Origin: Ga0077530 sp035565975
GTDB taxonomy: Bacteria > Pseudomonadota > Alphaproteobacteria > Rhizobiales > Hyphomicrobiaceae
NCBI GenBank assembly: GCA_035565975.1
Contig: DATMRT010000006.1
Coordinates: 10,651-74,650, forward strand
DNA length: 64,000 bases
Direction: 5' to 3'
Part shown: piece after piece, positions 60,134 through 64,000 of the stretch
Layout of the letters: each line of letters starts with the position of its first letter
Position numbering within the stretch: position 1 is the first letter of the stretch
Notes under the pieces: generated by a model
Told to the model about the DNA's origin: nothing
Seen by the model: only the letters and a program-made list of their open reading frames with translations
Database searches by the model: none
Made by a program: the position numbers and the translations under genes

Positions 60134-60466
60134 AGTCCAGGAACCGACGCGGCGAAGCAGGGGCTTCGCCCTGGCTCTAGGCGCCAATCACGAAGCGGCA
60201 GGCCCTCGATCGATCGCCTCCGGGTACCTGCCCCGGCGGGCGATGCTGCGCCCGCACGCCATGCCCCGCGAACTCTCAGGTTCAGTCAAGAGCGCCTTTG
60301 CTCGCGAAGCGCGCCAAGGCGCGGCCCGGGAATGCTCAGTCGAGCATTGATCCGCCCAAGGAAATCGTTATACGACTTTAGTCAAAGGGGAGGGAATGGA
60401 GGCGCAACGCCGCTTCCGGGCCGCCGAGGCGGTCACGATTTCATAATCCCTAAGGAGGAGACGGCA
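60134..60466 (+). other. Intergenic region before the TRAP operon
   Basis: This 333-bp non-coding stretch contains a CAGGGGCTTCGCCCTG dyad near 60159-60174, probably a terminator for the ROK-like gene, and several GC-rich dyads. The segment AACTCTCAGG near 60271 recalls the 3' end of a glycine riboswitch, but the rest of that aptamer is not visible. TAAGGAGGAG at 60451-60460 is the ribosome-binding site of dctP. Confidence 0.5.
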
Positions 60467-61570
60467 GTGGCTGAGAAAGACAACGACGATCGCATAGTCG
60501 GCGCTGTTGGCGGCGCGAAGATTCGCCGCCGTGACGTGGTCAGAGCGGGCCTCACTGGTGCCTCGCTGGCGGCCATCGCGAGCCTTCCGACGAAAGCGCA
60601 CGCGCAGAAGGCCGAATTCCGCTTCCGCATGCAGTCCTTCCTCGGCCCGGGCACGGTCGAGTGGGAGACGCTCATTCCGCGCTACATCAAACGCGTGAGT
60701 GAGATGTCGAACGGCCGCATTCAGATTCAGGCATTCCCGCCTGGCGCACTCGTTCCGACATTCGAGATGCTCGACGCCGTCGGCAAGGGTGTCGTCGAGA
60801 TCGGCTACGGTGCACAGCCCTACTGGCGCGGCAAGATACCGTTCACGCTGTGGACGTGGGGTATTCCCGGCGCCTTCAAGACCCTCGATCACTATGACTA
60901 TTTGTGGAACGAGACGGGGCTGCTCGACGTCGTCCGCGAGTCCTTCGCGAAGCACGGTACGCACTTCCTCGGGCCGGTCTACTCGGACGAGTGGGGCGCG
61001 ACCATGTCACGTCAGGAGCTGAAGACGCTCGACGATTTCAAGGGCGTGAAGATTCGCAGCTTCGGCCTCGGCGCCGAGGTCTTCAAGACCAAAGGCGCGA
61101 GCATCGTCACGATTCCCGGCGAGGAGCAGTACACAGCTCTCTCCACAGGTGTGATCGATGCGTCCAACTGGGGATCACCCGCCGGCTTCTTCCAGTACAA
61201 GATCCATGAGCCGGCGAAGTTCTACCTCGGTCCGTCGACCATCGCCTTCGACATGGAAGACATGTTCATGAATATGCGGGCCTACAACCGCCTGCCGAAG
61301 GATCTTCAGGAAGTCATGAACATCGTCACGCGCATCTACGCGATGGAGCGCGCGTGCACGTCGACCGCAGAGAGCGCAAAGTGCATCCAAATCATGAAGG
61401 ATGCGGGCGTGAAATTCAACACGCTACCTCCGGCGGACGTCGAGTACTACGAGAAGACGGCCAACGAAGCGCTCGAGAAGATGCAGACGAAGGACGAACC
61501 CACGCAGAAGGTGCTCAAGATCATCTTCGAGACGCGGGATATGTTCCGCAAGCGCCCGTCCAGCATCTAG
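60467..61570 (+). CDS. TRAP transporter substrate-binding protein DctP family
   Basis: The 367-residue protein has a twin-arginine leader (IRRRDVVRAGLTGASLAAIA) with cleavage near AHAQ. The mature DctP domain contains GRIQIQAFPPGALVPTFEMLDAVGKG, GVKIRSFGLGAEVF and GVIDASNWGSPAGF. Arg in GVKIRSFG is the carboxylate-binding position. The pattern is closest to keto-acid (TakP-like) binding proteins. The GTG at 60467 has an excellent TAAGGAGGAG upstream. It is the first gene of the dctP-dctQ-dctM set. Confidence 0.9.
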   Translation: MAEKDNDDRIVGAVGGAKIRRRDVVRAGLTGASLAAIASLPTKAHAQKAEFRFRMQSFLGPGTVEWETLIPRYIKRVSEMSNGRIQIQAFPPGALVPTFEMLDAVGKGVVEIGYGAQPYWRGKIPFTLWTWGIPGAFKTLDHYDYLWNETGLLDVVRESFAKHGTHFLGPVYSDEWGATMSRQELKTLDDFKGVKIRSFGLGAEVFKTKGASIVTIPGEEQYTALSTGVIDASNWGSPAGFFQYKIHEPAKFYLGPSTIAFDMEDMFMNMRAYNRLPKDLQEVMNIVTRIYAMERACTSTAESAKCIQIMKDAGVKFNTLPPADVEYYEKTANEALEKMQTKDEPTQKVLKIIFETRDMFRKRPSSI

Positions 61571-61600
61571 CCGCTCCTTTTTGTCATCCGTGACGGCTTC

Positions 61601-61622
61601 GGCACCGCCTGAGGGCGGTGCC
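61601..61622 (+). promoter_or_regulatory. Hairpin between dctP and dctQ
   Basis: A perfect 9-bp stem (GGCACCGCC and GGCGGTGCC) with a TGAG loop lies 30 bp after the dctP stop and has no U-run. It may stabilise the dctP messenger or attenuate read-through, which would keep binding protein in excess of the membrane subunits. Confidence 0.6.
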
Positions 61623-61659
61623 GGGGCCGTTCGGTGCTGAGAGCCACTTGAGGGTTCCC

Positions 61660-62211
61660 ATGAACTTGGTACGCGCGCTTGTGCGCTTCATCGACAGGCT
61701 GAACGGCTTCGTCGGTTACGTTGCTGCCATCTCGCTGCTCGGGTTGATTGCTCTGGTCTGCTACGAGGTCTTCCTACGCTACGTGATGAAGGCCCCCACG
61801 ACATGGGGCAACGAGATGATCAGCTTCATCTTTGCTGCCTACGTGATGTTGGGTGGCGGCTATACGCTCCTGCACCGCGACCACGTCTCCATGGACATCA
61901 TCTATTCGCGGTTCTCCGACCGCGGTAAGGCGATCATCGACATCTGCACCGCCTTCTTCATGCTGTTGTTCTGCTGGGTGCTTTTCGATCAGACATTCAT
62001 CATGGCGAAAGAGGCGCTGGAGACGGGGCAGCGCGCTTCGTCGGACTGGAGCCCACCGCTGTTTCCCGTGATGGTATCGCTGCCGATCGGCGCCGGCCTG
62101 CTTCTGCTCCAGGCCATCGCGCGCGTCGTTCGCGATCTGCATATGGCTCTGACCAACACGCCGCTACTGCCGGAAGACGCGGTCCTCAAGTCTCCGGAGG
62201 TCCGTCAATGA
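61660..62211 (+). CDS. TRAP transporter small permease DctQ
   Basis: The 183-residue inner-membrane protein has four hydrophobic segments and the DctQ pattern VCYEVFLRYVMKAPTTWGNEM with LHRDHVSMDIIYSRFS. It bridges DctP and DctM in the tripartite transporter. GAGGG precedes the ATG. Its last codon overlaps the dctM start by four bases, so the two subunits are translationally coupled. Confidence 0.93.
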   Translation: MNLVRALVRFIDRLNGFVGYVAAISLLGLIALVCYEVFLRYVMKAPTTWGNEMISFIFAAYVMLGGGYTLLHRDHVSMDIIYSRFSDRGKAIIDICTAFFMLLFCWVLFDQTFIMAKEALETGQRASSDWSPPLFPVMVSLPIGAGLLLLQAIARVVRDLHMALTNTPLLPEDAVLKSPEVRQ

Positions 62212-63521
62212 GCATCGAAGTCATCACGGTCCTGCTGTTTGGATCGTTTCTGCTGCTGATGGCAGCCGGCTTGCCACTCGTCTTCTCGCTCGGCAGCGCC
62301 GCGATTATCGGTACTTATTTCCTGTGGGGTCCGGAAGCGCTCTATGCGCTCGGCATCAAGACGTTCAGCACGGCCACGAGCTTCGTGCTGCTCGCGATCC
62401 CCATGTTCATCTTCATGGGCAGCATGCTGGAGAGATCCGGTCTCGCGACCGACCTCTACGACATGATGAAAAAGTGGTTTGGCGGGATCAAAGGTGGTCT
62501 CGCCGTCGGCACCATCCTCGTTTGCACGATCTTTGCCGCGCTCGTTGGCGTCAGTGGCGCGGCAACGGTGACCATGGGGCTTGTGGCACTGCCCTCCATG
62601 CTGGCCGCGCGATACAGCAAGGGGCTCAGTATCGGCTGTATTGCGGGCGGCGGTGCGCTTGGCGTGCTCATACCGCCAAGCGTGCTCATGATCGTGCTGG
62701 GCCTCTACGCCAACGTCTCGGTCGGCATGCTGTTTCTCGGCGGCATCACGGCCGGCCTGGTAATTGTCGTCTTGTTCATCCTCTACATTCTCGTCGCATG
62801 TGCTATCTGGCCAGAGATGGGGCCTGCGCTTCCCCTGACCGAACGTGCAACGTGGCCCGAAAAGCTTACGGCGCTGAAGGCGGTGATCCTCCCGATCGTC
62901 CTGGTGGCGCTCGTGCTTGGGTCCATCGTCGGTGGCGTTGCGACGCCGAGCGAAGCCGCCGGCATCGGCGCGGCAGGTTCCATCCTCTGCGCGCTCGCCT
63001 ATGGCAAGCTCACTTGGACGGCACTCAAAGAGTCTTCGCTTATCACGCTGCGCCTGACCTGCATGGTCATGTGGATCGTGTTTGCGGCATCCATGTTCAC
63101 GGCACTCTATGCCGCCGTCGGTGCGGACCAACTCGTCAAGGACGCTCTCTCGTACGTTCCCGGCGGTAAGTGGGGCACCATCATCGGGATGCAATTGATC
63201 TGGATCATCATGGGCTGCTTCCTGGATCCGATCGGAATCATGCTGCTGACGGTGCCGCTGTTCTTCCCGATCATCGTGCAGCTCGGCTTCGATCCAGTCT
63301 GGTTCGGCGTCCTGTTCGTGGTGAACATGGAAATGGCGTTCCTGACGCCGCCGTTCGGGTTCAACCTCTTCTACATGCGGAGCGTTGCGCCGAAGGATGT
63401 CTCCATGCTCGACATCTACAAAGCCGTTGTGCCCTTCATATTCCTGCAGTTTCTGGCTCTGCTGTTGATGGTGGTCTTCCCCGAGCTGATCACGTGGCTG
63501 CCCTACAAGATGCTGCGCTAG
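62208..63521 (+). CDS. TRAP transporter large permease DctM
   Basis: The 437-residue inner-membrane protein has about twelve hydrophobic segments. The family landmarks are FSLGSAAIIGTYF, FVLLAIPMFIFMG, GVSGAATVTMGLVALPSM and PPSVLMIVLGLYANVSVG. It forms the Na+-coupled transport channel with DctQ. Together with the DctP protein the system imports a dicarboxylate or keto acid; the precise ligand is unknown. A terminator lies after the stop. Confidence 0.94.
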   Translation: MSIEVITVLLFGSFLLLMAAGLPLVFSLGSAAIIGTYFLWGPEALYALGIKTFSTATSFVLLAIPMFIFMGSMLERSGLATDLYDMMKKWFGGIKGGLAVGTILVCTIFAALVGVSGAATVTMGLVALPSMLAARYSKGLSIGCIAGGGALGVLIPPSVLMIVLGLYANVSVGMLFLGGITAGLVIVVLFILYILVACAIWPEMGPALPLTERATWPEKLTALKAVILPIVLVALVLGSIVGGVATPSEAAGIGAAGSILCALAYGKLTWTALKESSLITLRLTCMVMWIVFAASMFTALYAAVGADQLVKDALSYVPGGKWGTIIGMQLIWIIMGCFLDPIGIMLLTVPLFFPIIVQLGFDPVWFGVLFVVNMEMAFLTPPFGFNLFYMRSVAPKDVSMLDIYKAVVPFIFLQFLALLLMVVFPELITWLPYKMLR

Positions 63522-63546
63522 TGTGAGCACCAACCCGAGAATGCCG

Positions 63547-63570
63547 AAAGCCGCCCATCAGGCGGCTTCT
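63547..63570. terminator. Terminator between dctM and recQ
   Basis: AAGCCGCC (63548-63555) and GGCGGCTT (63561-63568) form an 8-bp stem with a CATCA loop. It lies between the dctM stop (plus) and the recQ stop (minus) and probably serves both. Confidence 0.75.
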
Positions 63571-63592
63571 GTGCATTGGCGGCGTGCTGTTC

Positions 63593-64000
63593 TCAACTCT
63601 GCTGAAGCGCGCCCAGAAATGCCGCGCCGTAGCGGGTTACGCGCGCCTCGCCCATGCCGTGCACGAGCTTCAGCTCGTCGCGCGTACGGGGCTTCAGGCG
63701 CACCATGTCGATGAGCGAGCGGTCGTGGCACACGATGTAGGGCGGCACGTTCGCGTCGCGTGCGAGCTGGCCGCGCACCTCGCGCAGCGTGCGGTAAAGC
63801 TCGACCTCGTGCTCCTGCAGACCGGGCACTGCGGCATTGCGTCGTGACGCGCGCTTTCGTCCTTCGCCGCGCGCGCGAGCACTCGCCGACGCCTTGCGCA
63901 CCATGAAGGGCGCCTCGCCGCGGAGCACGGTGCGTGCGCTTTCCGAGAGCGCGAGCGTGCCATGGCCTTCTTCATCGGCGACGAGATGGCCGGCGGCGAC
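63593..64000 (-). CDS. recQ: ATP-dependent DNA helicase RecQ, C-terminal part
   Basis: The right edge of the window cuts this gene; only the last 135 codons are visible. They contain the end of the RQC region (HLVADEEGHGTLALSESARTVLRGE) and a complete HRDC domain (about the last 75 residues, ELYRTLREVRGQLARDANVPPYIVCHDRSLIDMV). An Arg/Ala-rich linker separates the two. RecQ unwinds DNA in recombination repair. The frame is open up to base 64000, so the gene continues beyond. Confidence 0.88.
   Translation of the reverse strand, partial: VAAGHLVADEEGHGTLALSESARTVLRGEAPFMVRKASASARARGEGRKRASRRNAAVPGLQEHEVELYRTLREVRGQLARDANVPPYIVCHDRSLIDMVRLKPRTRDELKLVHGMGEARVTRYGAAFLGALQQS

Noticed and set aside
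60265..60300. AACTCTCAGG near 60271, like the end of a glycine riboswitch
   Set aside because: The partner GAGAG strand and the conserved core of the aptamer are not visible upstream, and the downstream gene (TRAP binding protein) does not suggest glycine control.

Overview
The window is GC-rich chromosomal DNA with about 60 protein-coding genes and no rRNA, tRNA, CRISPR array, prophage or intact insertion sequence that I can see. Gene content points to an alphaproteobacterium, most likely of the Hyphomicrobiales (Rhizobiales). The markers are an AapJQMP-type amino-acid ABC transporter, an ExoR-like Sel1-repeat protein, the block erpA/dgt/argS/SPOR/nagZ/scpA/scpB, the block trpS/universal stress protein/nfu/(nitroreductase)/tsaB/rimI, and a MaeB-type malic enzyme. 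Assignment is by gene order and protein motifs only.

Layout. 0-6.6 kb: small secreted and membrane proteins (two EF-hand paralogues), MTA phosphorylase, a BDH2-like dehydrogenase, an SH3 protein, phosphatidylserine decarboxylase and a TSUP permease. 6.7-11 kb: aap transporter in the order P-J-Q-M. 11-21 kb: YnfA protein, ExoR-like regulator, exonuclease III, trpE, then an acyl-CoA group (CaiB CoA-transferase, enoyl-CoA hydratase, alpha/beta hydrolase), a two-domain carboxymuconolactone-decarboxylase-like protein and an EamA exporter. 21.4-26.2 kb: two tandem glucosaminidase-like secreted proteins, then a 634-residue protein that reads as nucleotidyltransferase + nucleoside-diphosphate-kinase-like + protein-kinase-like domains. 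26.4-35 kb (minus strand): SPOR protein, glmS, an NTF2-like protein, a leaderless THI5/SsuA-like binding protein, a YfcG-type GST, an M19 dipeptidase, a permuted NlpC/P60-like protein, and erpA. 35.1-43.2 kb: dgt-argS-SPOR-nagZ-scpA-scpB, followed by an orphan ABC ATPase where tatABC is often found. 44-54.5 kb: two MFS exporters, an SDR, malic enzyme, ChrA, an acyl-CoA ligase and a NIPSNAP protein. 54.5-59 kb: rimI, tsaB, nitroreductase, nfu, usp, trpS (all minus strand). 59-64 kb: a ROK-like protein whose motif order is circularly permuted, a TRAP transporter (dctP, dctQ, dctM), and the 3' end of recQ running off the right edge.

The strongest candidates for something new are the three-domain NTase-NDPK-kinase fusion (24251-26155) and the permuted ROK-like protein (59057-60133). 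Also notable are a ten-G tract that separates a well-placed ATG/ribosome-binding site from the reading frame of dgt (35095-35138), and two dispersed repeat families that sit directly against stop codons. One of these repeats supplies the last codons of the CaiB-family gene.
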